Source: Azorinus chamasolen (taxonomy: Eukaryota > Mollusca > Bivalvia > Cardiida > Solecurtidae). Taken from it: a DNA stretch of 64,000 nt. Shown here piece after piece: positions 44,383 to 55,407 of the stretch; the first letter of the stretch is position 1, and every line of letters begins with the position of its first letter. The position numbers were made by a program, and so were the translations under genes. Under the pieces are notes generated by a model that saw only the letters and a list, made by a program, of their open reading frames with translations, did no database searches and was not told where the DNA came from. The DNA lies in assembly GCA_963576725.1 (NCBI GenBank), contig OY755239.1, positions 58,559,453 to 58,623,452 of the forward strand, in the 5' to 3' direction.

Positions 44383-44483
44383 ACAATTCTAATCGTTTTC
44401 CTTTCTTTTTCCAGGAAATGCTCCTTTTATTATTAGGTATTCAAAGAGGATGTGCCTAACTATAGTTTATAAGGGAATAGGTT
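44383..44483. mobile_element. T4 right-half fragment joined to P4
   Basis: CACAATTCTAATCGTTTTCC, AGGAAATGCTCC, GTATTCAAAGAGGATG and AAGGGAATAGGTTAA follow the T4 right-flank order. Junction with P4 at about 44382, comparable to the mosaic at 16205. Confidence 0.6.
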
Positions 44484-44795
44484 AACAGCGGGTGACACAT
44501 TGGTAAAAAGTTTTTTTTTCGACTTCATTTCCTCTATTTCCAAAAATGAAAGTCTTAATATAATTGTCATGATTAAGAAAACATTCGGTGCTAATTTAAC
44601 TGTGAGTGCCACCAGGACACTATATCATTCACCTGAGTCAGACGGGCATGCGATTGTTTTGGGTATACAGTCTTTCATATTGTTTTCTGAGAAGGTATCT
44701 AATACAACCAAGAACGGAAAATTACCTATATCCATGAAATCTATCTCTACCCCTAAATTACATTTGTATTGTTGTTGAGGTTATTTCCTTTGTGT
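44484..44795. other. no gene seen; unassigned 92-codon frame
   Basis: The frame at 44500-44778 begins MVKSFFFDFISSISKNE. It has no recognised domain and no supporting context. Confidence 0.3.
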
Positions 44796-45070
44796 TGTCG
44801 TTAGTGTTATATATTATTGAAGAAGTTAGGCAAAAAGTCCCCTGAAGAAGTGGAAGACATAGTCCTACAGGGAGCGCCACACACCAAAGTGCACTGCATC
44901 AAAACTTGAAACAACACACCTACAAGACAAACCGTGACGAAACGCACAAACCGACACAACTGAATTTCCATATAACAACAAAGTAGGCCATAGGGTGATA
45001 GCAGGAGTACCGCCCCGGAACCGTCAGTAGCCAAAATGGGGTATCGACCAGGTCTGTGGGAACCAAGCCT
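44796..45070 (-). repeat. dispersed repeat L, copy 3
   Basis: Reverse-strand match to L: GAACCGTCAGTAGCCAAAAT, GTACCGCCCCGGAACCG and TAGGGTGATAGCAGGAGTAC. The 104-codon minus-strand frame at 44807-45121 lies mostly within it and is not recognised. Confidence 0.55.
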
Positions 45071-46619
45071 AACGCTTATCCAAGCATCGTCAAATATCCT
45101 CTCCAGACAACTCCAAAGCATTCCTGAAAGAATAACAACAGCTTGGTAAATGCTGAGTCACACATAATATAATCCTACACAATGTTGAATTCCTTGGCGG
45201 ACATGCTTTTTGACGAATCACAACAGCTTGAACAATTTCTGTTGTCGGTCACAGAAGTAATATTGCATAAATATTGAAGAATAGTTGAAGCATTACTATA
45301 GGAAAGTAAGCTCCGTTCCATGCATATCGAAATTGATGGAGCAATTTCGATTATATTGCACCAATCGTGCACCTTTGCATTGAAAAGCCGCAATCTATTT
45401 CAGCGAATTGTTTTAAAGTTTCACCATTTAAACGTTTATGGAATAACCCTTGCGGTCAGGTGTGTTGACGAATCATAACGGATAAAACAAATTATGGCAG
45501 CTTAGTGCGCATTGCTGTCAGTATATAATGAAATCGGACCGGTAAGTTTTGGAGTCTGCTTGCCTAACATCGCCATGGAAGCCTCTCTGTGGGGCTACAA
45601 TGGTCTAAACGACTTTCTTAAAGGTTCACCACTGGAACATTTATAAGCGTTTATTTAAATCGGCGCAAACAGCTATACGACAGCCGGTGGCTAACACAAA
45701 TGATTATATAACGATACAGAATGTTATATGTAGTATACTCTTTAAACGTACAAAAGGAGCAATGCAATATAATAATTGTAATATAAACCACATACTGCAT
45801 TTAAAAATTGTGCCACGAAGTATGCGTTAACAACAGGCACGGTTAAACTACGCAATAAGACAGCTTATTGTATACCAAAGTATAAATAGTAACACAAATG
45901 GATAATTACGGGAATAGTTTTAGGATCGGACATACTATTCAAACACATCTTTATTAATTGTAACGGTATCTGTTACGAAAAGTTTGATAATTTATTCAAA
46001 TAAATGTCTTGTAGCAAGATATCCAATATAAAAGCAATTTGGTCATAATAGTCCGACTGGTGCCGTTATGGACCACGGGCTATATACCCGCGCAATAATG
46101 GCTCTCGTCATATATCAATGGTCTATATGTACGACTATTTTAACCTCTTATTTATTACTGTTCATTATATTAAGTTGATGTTTTCGGTAATGTCCGCAGA
46201 GAGTATGGTGTATAAGGAAATGCAAACTTATTCGTAGTCATACATAGTGGAAACCAAGATTGAACTTTTCGCATGCTAAATGCATCTTAACTGACATTTG
46301 CAAAGAGCGTAGATCAAGATGAGACACTGAGTAACGCTGCGTATCATCCGCATCCCAAACTGTATGACATTCATCATAGTATCTGAAACCTTCTTTGAAA
46401 ATAATCCATTTAGTAATTGGATTTACCAATAAAGAACTTAATACGATCATTCAAAAGGTATTGCAGCACAACTGACCTTTTTGTGTACGTTTGTCCATAC
46501 AAGCCGTTTTAAACTATTTTATGTTGGTTCCGTATAAAGAGGTACAATTAAAAGTAATTTAAAAACTTTTGTTTGTTATAGTGTCATCCACACTGAACAG
46601 AACAGACCAGTCCTTTTGA
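45071..46619. other. no gene seen; one T1a remnant
   Basis: GATGAGACACTGAGTAACGC...CATCCCAAACTGTATGAC at 46316-46372 is a worn T1a hairpin. Frames at 45175-45393 and 46238-46450 (minus) are unrecognised, and the latter overlaps the remnant. Confidence 0.4.
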
Positions 46620-46930
46620 CTTGCGATGCACCTATTTTGCACAGTACCTCCCGATTACTTACTATAGTGCAAGGACATTAGGAATTGACACTTCAGTCCA
46701 CATCAACACCAGACACATGTATTCAGTGCGCACTCACACACAATTCCACCAATTTCATAGAACCTTTCCTTGCCTGTTCCACGACATTATATTAACAGCA
46801 CCGTAAAACCAAAAGACAATGTGTGCCGCAATAACGTACGCAATTGTATGACAAAGCATAACGCACCAAAATACCTTACTGAAAAGTAAATATTGATTGG
46901 GTTGGGTTTAGGACACTGCGACACTAAATA
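46620..46930. repeat. dispersed repeat K, copy interrupted by a P1 MITE
   Basis: ACCTTTCCTTGCCTGTTCC, GCACCGTAAAACCAAA, ACCTTACTGAAAAGTAAATA and AGGACACTGCGACACTAAAT. The P1 at 46931 begins immediately afterwards. Confidence 0.55.
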
Positions 46931-47113
46931 TGTCCTCTCTATAACGGCCACTAATTTGTGTTAATTATTTGGTATTTAGGGCAGGTGACTGCTTAAAGCA
47001 AGGTGAAAGTAAAATAGAGCACTCCTATAGGAGCGTTCTGTTTTACTCTCACCTTGCTTTAAGCAGCAAAATACTTGATGTAATTCAGTGGCCGTTATGG
47101 AGAGGTTTTACTG
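46931..47113. mobile_element. P1-family MITE, left terminus clipped
   Basis: TGTCCTCTCTATAACGGCC lacks the CAGTAAAA start. The right end GAGAGGTTTTACTG is intact. Hairpin apex ACTCCTATAGGAGCG. A deletion next to TA at the K junction is likely. Confidence 0.85.
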
Positions 47114-47640
47114 TGCGATAGTTTGCAGTTGAGGGAACACTGAACCGGCCACGTAGCGCCAAAGTGTTTTGAATATTTTGAACATAAAGCACCGATTCAT
47201 GGCAAACGAAGACCGCTCATACACACATATACACATAGAACTGTCCCTCGCATACCAACAACGACAACATATTAGCTGCACCGTTAAGCCAGGAACTAAA
47301 TCTCACCAAAAACAAACAAAGAAGCAAGATGTGACGCCATAACTTACGCAAGGGTATGATAAGAGTCACAAAACGCCTTACAGAAAAGTATTTATCTGGG
47401 GCTAGGGCACTGCAACGCATACCCGAATTGTATAGTTTGGGATCGAGAGCACTGTAACGCAGAAAAGGTCACGTAGTACCACAAACGGAATCCACAAGCA
47501 CCGATTCATAGCAGTTGAACAGCCTTCATACATTCACATATACGAGTACAATACACAATTATATGTACAAAAGTATGTCAGATACTTGATACAAAACCAA
47601 AATAGGAAAAGGACAGGAGTGCCGCATTGGAACGGGTCAT
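47114..47640. repeat. dispersed repeat K, tandem dimer
   Basis: GCACCGATTCATGGCA at 47189 recurs as GCACCGATTCATAGCA at 47498 (309 bases apart). CACGTAG and CACTG...CGCA words flank each. Also CACAAAACGCCTTACAGAAA as in the other K copies. Confidence 0.55.
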
Positions 47641-47788
47641 GGTTAAATCAACACTAGCAGGAAAACAAAATTTATATTTATAATTCTAACACTTACATGT
47701 AGATAACTAATCAACATCTGAATTGATATCTCAGACACAGAGACATTATATAAGAATCATGGATAAAAGTTCGTATTCAAATACTGAA

Positions 47789-47897
47789 ATCGTCATTTCT
47801 CCACCAAACCCTATATAAGGACAACACTTTAGAATCGTCTCGAAGAGACAATTCTAAAGAGTATTCAAAACATAGCGTTTGGTGGAGGAATACCGAT
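47789..47897. repeat. hairpin element, family Q, copy 1
   Basis: Ends ATCGTCATTTCTCCACCAAA and TTTGGTGGAGGAATACCGAT. Centre CTTTAGAATCGTCTCGAAG with its complement. A sister copy is at 55089-55200. Probable MITE with CATTTCTCCACC termini. Confidence 0.78.
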
Positions 47898-47960
47898 GCT
47901 TTTCTTCAGAATGCTTTAACGCATCTGATATAAGCTTTAGTACATCAGTAACTTGTTATA

Positions 47961-48165
47961 TAGTAAAACCCCTCTTATACAACCACCTAAAAGAGGTATA
48001 ATTCTGGGTTGTAGAGGCATGTGGTAGCTTAATGCATGACAAAAGTAATGCAGAAAGCTCCTAGAGGAGCCTTCTGCATTACTTTTGTCCTGCATTAAGC
48101 AACCACCTGCTTATAAAGACATAAATGTTTATTATATAAGTGGTCGCATTAGAGGGGTTCTACTG
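47961..48165. mobile_element. P3-family MITE
   Basis: TAGTAAAACCCCTCTTATAC (first C mutated) and GCATTAGAGGGGTTCTACTG. Hairpin GCTTAATGCATGACAAAAGT, apex GCTCCTAGAGGAGC. Confidence 0.87.
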
Positions 48166-48374
48166 TATATCGTTTGATGTGTGTCTTAATCATGCAAAGT
48201 CACGAATATGTCCCATAAGGTTCCAGTTTATTGGACAGCCGGTCACTAGTTGTTTTTCAATCCGACCAATCGGTCGTATCTAAATATTGCAGTAGATCTT
48301 CCGTTTTCACACAAGAATAGGGACTAATATTTTGGTGTTTGAAATTACGGAATACATGCAGCTAAAATAATGTA

Positions 48375-48577
48375 CAGTAAAACCTCTCTATATCGGCAAC
48401 TTAATTACATCAAGTATTTTGTGTTAAAGGCAGGTGGCTGCTTAAAGCAAGGTGAAAGTAAAACAGAACGCTCCTATAGGAGCGTTCTGGTTTACTTTCA
48501 ACTTGCTTTAAGCAACCCCCTGCCCTAAATACCAATAATTAACACAATTTAGTGGCCGTTATACTGAGGTTTTACTG
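48375..48577. mobile_element. P1-family MITE (reverse orientation)
   Basis: CAGTAAAACCTCTCTATATC and GTTATACTGAGGTTTTACTG, TA-flanked. Apex GCTCCTATAGGAGC. The side carrying ACATCAAGTATTTTG is on the left here and on the right in 29955, which shows the orientation. Confidence 0.9.
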
Positions 48578-48989
48578 TATTAAGTTCTTTCCGTAATGAT
48601 TCCTCAATCAAGGCAAAAACGGCCAAGCTTACTGTGAATAGTCAGGCATTTGTACTATGACAACCAGTGCAGATCTGGATGGAACGGCTTCTCTAGTACC
48701 CCTGACATCTCTTTCTGTACTGTTTTCAAATGGCATTAGAAATGCTTGATAAAGACAATATAAAAATAATATGTGTCTGTCCTCCGAAATATATTAATGG
48801 TTGGAACTACCATATATTACTACTTCATATGTCCTGTAATTTACCTCTTTCACTATTCAATATGTTATCGTCTGCTACAAGTCCATATATGCACGTGTCT
48901 TCAGTTTTAGTTTGAAACGACAGCCAGATTACTCCGTGTGTAAAGTGGTTCCAAACGGATTGCATAGGTTATCACAGATTGTCCAGTAG
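48578..48989. other. worn T1-like hairpins; no gene
   Basis: GACAACCAGTGCAGATCTGG...TTTCTGTACTGTTTTC (48659-48729) and GATTACTCCGTG...GGTTCCAAACGGATTGCATA (48925-48967) resemble T1e/T1a arms. The 61-codon frame between them is unrecognised. Confidence 0.4.
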
Positions 48990-49210
48990 TTAACCCTTTA
49001 CCCAATAGCCTGTTTCTAGTTTTGAAGACATATAACCACTTAAAGCAGGTTGAAAGCTTTACTTTCAGCCTGCTTTAAGCTACCACCTACTAGGATATAG
49101 AAAATATTTATTATGCAATATGTTCATGACTGTATGAATTTGAACTATTTTCTTCAGCGGAGGAATAAATCAAACACGCTAAAAGCCGCTTCTATCAGGT
49201 AAAGGGTTAA
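48990..49210. mobile_element. T5: TTAA-type ends around a P-type hairpin
   Basis: Outer ends TTAACCCTTTACCC and GGTAAAGGGTTAA are T-type. The core is the P cassette (ACCACTTAAAGCAGGTTGAA and TTCAGCCTGCTTTAAGCTAC). No other element here combines these complete parts, so it is direct evidence that hairpin cores move between terminus types. Confidence 0.8.
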
Positions 49211-49321
49211 AGCAATAGCGCCTTTATTTATAGGTGCTGTACTATTTATTTGGCAGAAAAGCAATTGTTTCAATGGTGCTCATTACGTGCAGTGCAGCTG
49301 AATGTGAAACAAATAAAGGAA

Positions 49322-49502
49322 TTACAGTGATATTGAGCTTATTCGAAAACTAAAATAATCACCTGTATCGATATTTAAGACCTTAATACAGGGTAAGTCA
49401 TACAGAAAGCTCTTTCTGCATGAATTTCAACATTTACTAAGAAGACACCGGCCTAAAACCGTCTCAATTCGTCTGAATTTTCAGAGTATCGAGGTTTTAC
49501 TG
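49322..49502. mobile_element. P-type MITE, degraded
   Basis: ACCTTAATACAGGGTAAGTC with GCTCTTTCTGCATGAATTTC as core remnants. Right end GAGTATCGAGGTTTTACTG. Left end eroded. Confidence 0.6.
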
Positions 49503-50303
49503 CAAGTTTAAATTTCCGACACTAGATACATAGGCAATAAGTCTCATTGGTCCTTGAAATTTTGACAATATTCTGTTAACTGCAGCATTGCCTCAGACAA
49601 AAACAATCAAATTGTAAACTTCGGGACTGAGATTAACACCAGTTCTTGCAACATGTTGGAAGCAATCTGCGTTATTATCACAACAACATGCAATAGCATG
49701 ACGCCTACATTTCTTCAAATACAAACCTATGTTTGTCTAAGAAGAACTCAAATGAACTAATGCCAGGTTAACTAAAACACACTAAAGGCCCTGTGATTTG
49801 TGACTATAATGTGTTTTCAAATGCATTGTGCATTGTGACTAATTCAAACCTACATGTAAGCCTGCTTCACTATTCACCTTTTTCCATTAGTTTGAGACAC
49901 TATTGATCGACTTGAATCCTGATTAGGCGGTGTTTAGTTAGGTCTAAGTTGTGTGCAAATTCTGAGAATGTTGCACCTAGCAGGTGACTGGTTAACATTT
50001 AGATGCAAATTGATTTGCATCTGCATGAAACATGTCATCAAATAAAATGCAGATTGCTGACTCGGTATTTTGTGTTAACGCATTCATACAACTGTTCAGA
50101 CGCAAGAAGGAATTTATTGCCTAGTCTTAAGACGTTCACATTATTGACATTAATCATAGTTAACAAAGGCGGTTTGCATGAAACATGTATACGTCTCGTG
50201 TCCTTCTATTCTCAACTCATCCATTCACGATTCACATTGTAAGTATCTGCAGAAACTTCATGAATTAGCATGATTGTTTGTTTTTAAACCAATTTGTTGT
50301 TTA
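49503..50303. other. no gene seen
   Basis: The 79-codon frame at 50003-50242 has no recognised domain. AT-rich. Confidence 0.4.
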
Positions 50304-50524
50304 TCCTTAAGCCTGCTATGGGCGGACGAGTGAATACTTATGCAAACAGTTTGGATCCAGATGTGACGCCGAGTAACTCGGCGTCTCACCAGGATCCAAA
50401 CTGTTTGACATCCTGATTGTATTTTGGATGACAAATTGATTATAGCTTGAATTATGAAAATGTAGTAGGTGACAAAATGTGAAAAAAATGTGCAAAATAA
50501 TTTTTTCAGCTGGGTAAATGTTAA
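50304..50524. mobile_element. T1a-family MITE (reverse orientation)
   Basis: CTTAAGCCTGCTATGGGCGG at the left matches the inverted right end of the copy at 58137. Hairpin GCAAACAGTTTGGATCC, apex GCCGAGTAACTCGGC. A50359 faces A50391, the conserved mismatch. Right end TGGGTAAATGTTAA. Confidence 0.8.
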
Positions 50525-50863
50525 TGCAGAAAAGTGCAACGCAGAATCTGCATAAGATGTGTCCATCCTACGCCAGCATTACTGTCTGTGTTGTCAGTAC
50601 CGCTACAAAAGGTAAATGTTTTTATCATGCGCTACGTACTCATCATGTACTTTATCTTCACCTCCTTTGTTTTCAATTTGAATGTTTGTCAGATCTCTCC
50701 CTTTAAAGTATACTTTTAAATTTAAAGGCAAACATTTAGAGTGTCATATTTGATTGAAATCATAATGAGTCAATATGTAACCAGACATCTTAATTAAATT
50801 TCGAAAGATCACCACAATACACTAGTTTTTCAATAAACGTTTCAACAAAACTGTGTTACTTTC
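50525..50863. other. no gene seen
   Basis: Two overlapping small frames (50518-50706, 50534-50719) show no domain. Confidence 0.4.
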
Positions 50864-51080
50864 TTAACCCTTTAACTAATGAATTTGCTTCAGAAATAAT
50901 GTCACACCATGAACTTTTTCTTAGCCCATGTTTATAATTACATATGATGTTTTGATATTGTAGACACTGTAGAATCAGATCAATATCATTTCATTACCAT
51001 ACAGAACAGGTCCTAATTAAATCATCCGATTTTTGGTCTTTTCTGTTTGGCAAAGTCATGACAAAGCGTTTGTATGAGAT
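50864..51080. mobile_element. T1c-like remnant
   Basis: TTAACCCTTTAACTAATGAA at the left and TAGAATCAGATCAATATCAT...CATACAGAACAGGTCC in the T1c order, but the hairpin is largely destroyed and the right end is not visible. Confidence 0.45.
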
Positions 51081-51143
51081 AAAGAGATGAACGTCTGTTG
51101 GACTACAGGTTCTTACAGTAGTTGATAAAACCATTTAATAGTA

Positions 51144-51346
51144 CAGTAAACCTCTCTATAACGGCCACTAAATTACATCAAGTATTTTGTATTAAAGGCA
51201 GGTGGTTGCTTAAAGCAAGGTGAAAGTAAACCAGAACACTCCTATAGGAACGTTCTGTTTTACTTTCACCTTACTTTAAGTATCCACCTGCCCTAAATAC
51301 CATCTAATTAACACAATTTAGTGGTCGATATAGAGAGCTTTTACTG
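51144..51346. mobile_element. P1-family MITE (reverse orientation)
   Basis: CAGTAAACCTCTCTATAACG and GATATAGAGAGCTTTTACTG, TA-flanked. Hairpin core with apex ACTCCTATAGGAACG. Confidence 0.88.
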
Positions 51347-51924
51347 TACTGTACCAATGCAATGACATTTCTGAATATATGATTTACTGAGAATAATAGT
51401 GCACAAATAATACCCCAAATATGTACCAATTTAGCCCTTCATAATCCCTATGCCTTTTTAATTGATGCATCTTCAATGCCGACTTTTTATATACACATTT
51501 AATTCATTTTCTGGTGTATATGAGTTTAGTATTAATTCAATAGAAACTAATGCTTATGATAATGGCTATGGACATATCTTTAGAAAATGTTAAGAAGACA
51601 TAGTTCATTTTTGGGTTATAGTTCGGGGTTAAGGTCTCAATATGAACCTTCACTAATGAAATTGCAATACTCGACAAAGTTTTGGGAGTTTAATTAATCG
51701 ATGTATTTAAATAATAAACATAAGGATATTTACTGCCATTACAAGTAAATGATTTAACATGTATACACAACAGCCATAACATAATTAAATTAGTTTGCAG
51801 GCCATGGTTATCTTTTTTTCTCAGGTCACATTTCAGAATATATATGTGCGTGAATCTGTCAAATAACGTTGCTAATATGAGTCTTTTGTGGCATAATTAA
51901 GACACCACTTACCACTTAACTTTC
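51347..51924. other. no feature seen
   Basis: AT-rich sequence left of the tandem array. Confidence 0.4.
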
Positions 51925-53307
51925 GTGGAACTTTCATTAAAGCCGGAATTTTTGTTGACTTTGACCCAATTTCATGTATCCTTTATCAACTGAAAGACCT
52001 TCACCCGAGCTATATGCATACCAAATATAACTTGTCTAGCACATGTAGTTCAGAAAGATATAACAATATTTTAATGACAGCCAATGTTTCAAAATACTGA
52101 CCTGATTTCAGGTATCTTTATGTCATCCGTGAGGTCCATACCAAAGCTATCTGAAAGCCAAAGGTGAATTGCCTAGCACTCGTGGATCAGAAGTTATAGC
52201 AAAATATTAAAGTTTTTAAAAAACAGTAAAGTTTTCAAAATAGTGACCTTGACCGTGACCCATTTGTTTTTATGTATCCTTGTATCAACTGAAAGGCCTT
52301 CACCAAAGTTATCTCCATACCATATATGAATTGTCTAGCATATGAGGTTCAGCAGTTAAGAAAAAATGAAGTTTCTCAAAGATGGCCAACTTGTCAAAAT
52401 AGTGACCTTGACCTTGACCTAATTTCAAATATATTTATTGAAATGCCTTTACCAAAGCCATTTGTTTACCAAAGAATTGCCCCTAGCTTTGTAGTTCAGA
52501 ACTTATATCAATGTTTAAGTTTGTTAAAAACGGCAAAGTTATCGAAATAGTGACCTTGACCTGAGTTCGTGTATCAAGTGAAAGGCCTTCACCCATGCTA
52601 TCTGCGTACCAAATATGAATGGTCTAGCTTAAGTAATTAGGAAGTTATAAGCAATGTTAAAGTAGTATTAATGACGGCAAAGTTTAAGAAATAGTGACCT
52701 TGACCTTGACCTGATTTCATGTATCCTGTATCAAGTGAAAGGCCTTTACCAAAGTTATCTGTATACAAAATATGAATTACCTAGCGTTTGTAGTTCAGAA
52801 GTTATAGCAATATTAAAGTTTGTTAAAAACGGCAAAGTTTTGGAAATAATTGCATTGACCATGACCTGATTTTATGTATCCTTGTATCAAGTGAAAGGCC
52901 TTCACCCAAGCTACATGTATCTGCATACCAAATATGAATGGTCTAGCTTAAGTAATTTAGAAGTTATAAGCAGTGTTAAAGTTTTGTTAACGACAGCAAA
53001 GTTTTGGAAATAGTGACCTTTACCTTGACGTGATTTCATATATCCTTGTCCAAAGAAAAAGGCATTCACCCAAGCTATATGTATACCAAAGATGAATTGC
53101 CTAGCATTTGTAGTTCAGAAATTATAGCAATGTTAAAGTTTGTTAAAAACGGCAAATTTTCGAAATAGTGACCTTGACCTTGACCTGATTTGATGTATCC
53201 TTGTATCAAGTGAAAGGCCTTTACCCAAGCTATCTGCATACTAAATATGAATGGTCTAGCTTTAGTAAATCAGAAGTTATAATCAATGTTAAAATTTTGT
53301 TAACGAC
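51925..53307 (+). repeat. tandem array of about 150-bp units with TGACCTTGACC
   Basis: The conserved block AATAGTGACCTTGACCTTGA has its GTGACC at 52243, 52402, 52550, 52694, 52849 (mutated), 53013 and 53168 (periods 159, 148, 144, 155, 164, 155). The rest of each unit reads GTATCAAGTGAAAGGCCTT, CCAAATATGAATGGTCTAG and GTTAAAAACGGCAAAGTTT. Two more worn units lie at the left. Each good unit holds one or two TCAAGGTCA sites on the minus strand. Confidence 0.92.
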
Positions 53308-53385
53308 GGCACGCCGCCCGCCCGCCCGCCCGACCGATCGACCGCCCGTCCGCACGCCCGCCCAACTGCCCGCCCGCCCGGTTTT
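53308..53385 (+). repeat. CCCG-rich simple repeat at the array edge
   Basis: GCCCGCCCGCCCGCCCGACC and further CCGNCCG units. Strongly GC-rich in an AT-rich region, directly replacing the continuation of the last tandem unit. Followed by GGTTTTCGCCAAACTATAAG. Confidence 0.9.
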
Positions 53386-53673
53386 CGCCAAACTATAAGC
53401 CGATATTTTTCTCGAAAAATCCGGCTAAATATGATTCATATCTTATCGTGTCAAAATGACCTGTTGATGTCATATACTACCACTAGATAATACCAATAGC
53501 GCGAAACATTTCTCGAATACTTTCTCGCCAAGTTTCTAAAATAGATACTGTTCTATGTATTTGTAGAAAATTATAGACCCTGCCGCAGTCATCCGACTAC
53601 AGTTTCCTATTTTTTGGTAAGTAGTAACATGAAACTTTTCTGGTTAAGTGATAAGTATCTTATACATGTATTA
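53386..53673. other. no feature seen
   Basis: Contains TCTCGAAAAATCCGGC next to the GC-rich repeat, possibly the end of the array-carrying element. Confidence 0.4.
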
Positions 53674-53902
53674 TTAATCCATTTGCGCCCAGTGGATTCT
53701 GCCATGTTTATATATTGGATTAGTCCATTTTTTATCTAAGGGGTGCCTGGACTAAATATTCAATTTCGTTTTGTTTTCTGTTGAAATTCCTATCAGCAAA
53801 CAGTGTAGACTCTGATCAGACGCCGCATTATGCAGCGTCTGATCAGAGTCTACACTGTTTGCCAACGGCCCATATATGGGATCGTGGGAACAAATGGGTT
53901 AA
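53674..53902. mobile_element. T1b-family MITE (symmetrical hairpin)
   Basis: TTAATCCATTTGCGCCCA and GGGAACAAATGGGTTAA. Hairpin GCAAACAGTGTAGACTCTGA with apex GCATTATGC. Unlike the other copies, T53813 faces A53845, so the usual mismatch is repaired. Confidence 0.87.
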
Positions 53903-54484
53903 ATTCATTTAGTGGTGGCAGTTTAAAGCCGCATCATGACAAAATGCGTGTTACAATATGTATCTGGTTATCCTGAAACGTTTCAAGGTTCCACTTTACA
54001 GATAATTAAAACTATCCGAACAATAACCCCAACGCGTTCGTGAAAACTAACTAGTTAAGTATGTATGTGAGCTATTAACAGGAAACTTTAATAATAACTA
54101 TGTGGTTAATTGGTGTCAAAATATGCAACCGTATGAATCAGCTGTCTTCCTGTACTGCAATAAAATAGAATTTGTATTTATGAAAAACATCTGTTGAATA
54201 CTCTCCGGGTGGACTGAAAAGACTCATTTGATGATGTTGTTCAGTGCTCTGTTTTCATCATGGATCTCGTGTTATTGTAGTGTTTAATAAGCGTCTGAGG
54301 GACAATCACAAGAAAAGCATGGTATCATGTAACGGAATTCGGATTACAAAGCAGTTTTGACCGGCAATGTTTGCACTGATTAACTATTACGGTTGTTCTT
54401 ATCAGATGGTATCCACACTGAATTATATCTGTCTCCCATTTTAACAACAACGATCATACAACATGTCTGCTACCTAACTATAGC
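53903..54484. other. no feature seen
   Basis: AT-rich sequence without supported features. Confidence 0.4.
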
Positions 54485-54990
54485 ATTCTGCGAAACAGCA
54501 TAGCATATGAAAGGGCCACACACAAGACGCAATCATTACCAGAACACCGATAGAAAATAAATGATACATGAAAAAGTAGTAAAGTCAAGCAGGCAAAGCC
54601 ACATACAAGGCGCAACCACAACCAAAACACAGGTAGACAGCATGACACTCATACACACACACACCCAAACGCACACCCTCACACGAGATGAACACAGAAA
54701 ACACCAACAAACACACAAGAACCAGAGACAAACACTCCACACATGAACAAAATCAAATCACAAGCGCAAAGACGCAAGGCAAACAAAAAGAAGGGTGACA
54801 AAGGGTGACCTTGGCACGGTCAGTAGCAAAAACACCACTGGGGGTTTAAACATACCACAAACCTACACACACACACACATACACACACACGCTCAGATAC
54901 ACACGAGAAGCAAATCGTAAACACCAACAAACGCACAAGTACATATACACAAAGGCACGAGACAAACATTAAAGTAAGGGTAACAGTAAA
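54485..54990 (-). repeat. dispersed repeat L, copy 4 with CA runs
   Basis: Reverse-strand match to 3750-4395: AGTAGTAAAGTCAAGCAGGC, GCACGGTCAGTAGCAAAAAC and AGGGTGACAAAGGGTGACC. CA microsatellites at about 54652-54668 and 54868-54890. Opposite-strand small frames here are repeat products. Confidence 0.62.
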
Positions 54991-55088
54991 CAGTTCGTCT
55001 AGACTATATAGGGTGTAGAGAAATCAATAGAGCTAAATGTTGCAGAGCTCCAGATAAGATGTGTAATTTAAAACATTTTCAAGTATAA

Positions 55089-55200
55089 CGTCTTCATTTC
55101 TCCACCAATGTGACCATGATGTGACCACTCTTTAGAATCGTCTCGAAGAGACGATTCTAAAGAGTGGTCACAACATAGGATTTGGTGGAGAAATGACGAT
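55089..55200. repeat. hairpin element, family Q, copy 2
   Basis: CGTCTTCATTTCTCCACC and GGTGGAGAAATGACGAT. Centre CTTTAGAATCGTCTCGAAG with its complement, GTGACCACT/AGTGGTCAC arms. Better preserved than the copy at 47789. Confidence 0.8.
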
Positions 55201-55407
55201 TTTAGAAATTGAGTACGCGCCGTTATCTGTTGCGGTGATGTTGTACTGATCATTTTCAAGCTTAGTTAAAATATCATTTGAATTCTGTATTGACCAAAAC
55301 TATTAATTCCAGATTTTTGTATATATTTTATCACAGTAACGTTTTACCTGTTCTTTGATAGTCATAATACAAGTTTAGATACTTAAGTAGTAGTACAACA
55401 ACTACAG

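Noticed and set aside
44500..44778. 92-codon frame MVKSFFFDFISS...
   Set aside because: No recognisable domain, no splice or promoter context, and flanked by MITE and L-repeat sequence. Not enough to call a gene.
54561..54746. Thr/His-rich frame and its opposite-strand Cys/Val-rich frame
   Set aside because: Both come from CA-rich repeat L. The same kind of frame appears in the L copy at 42461-42706.
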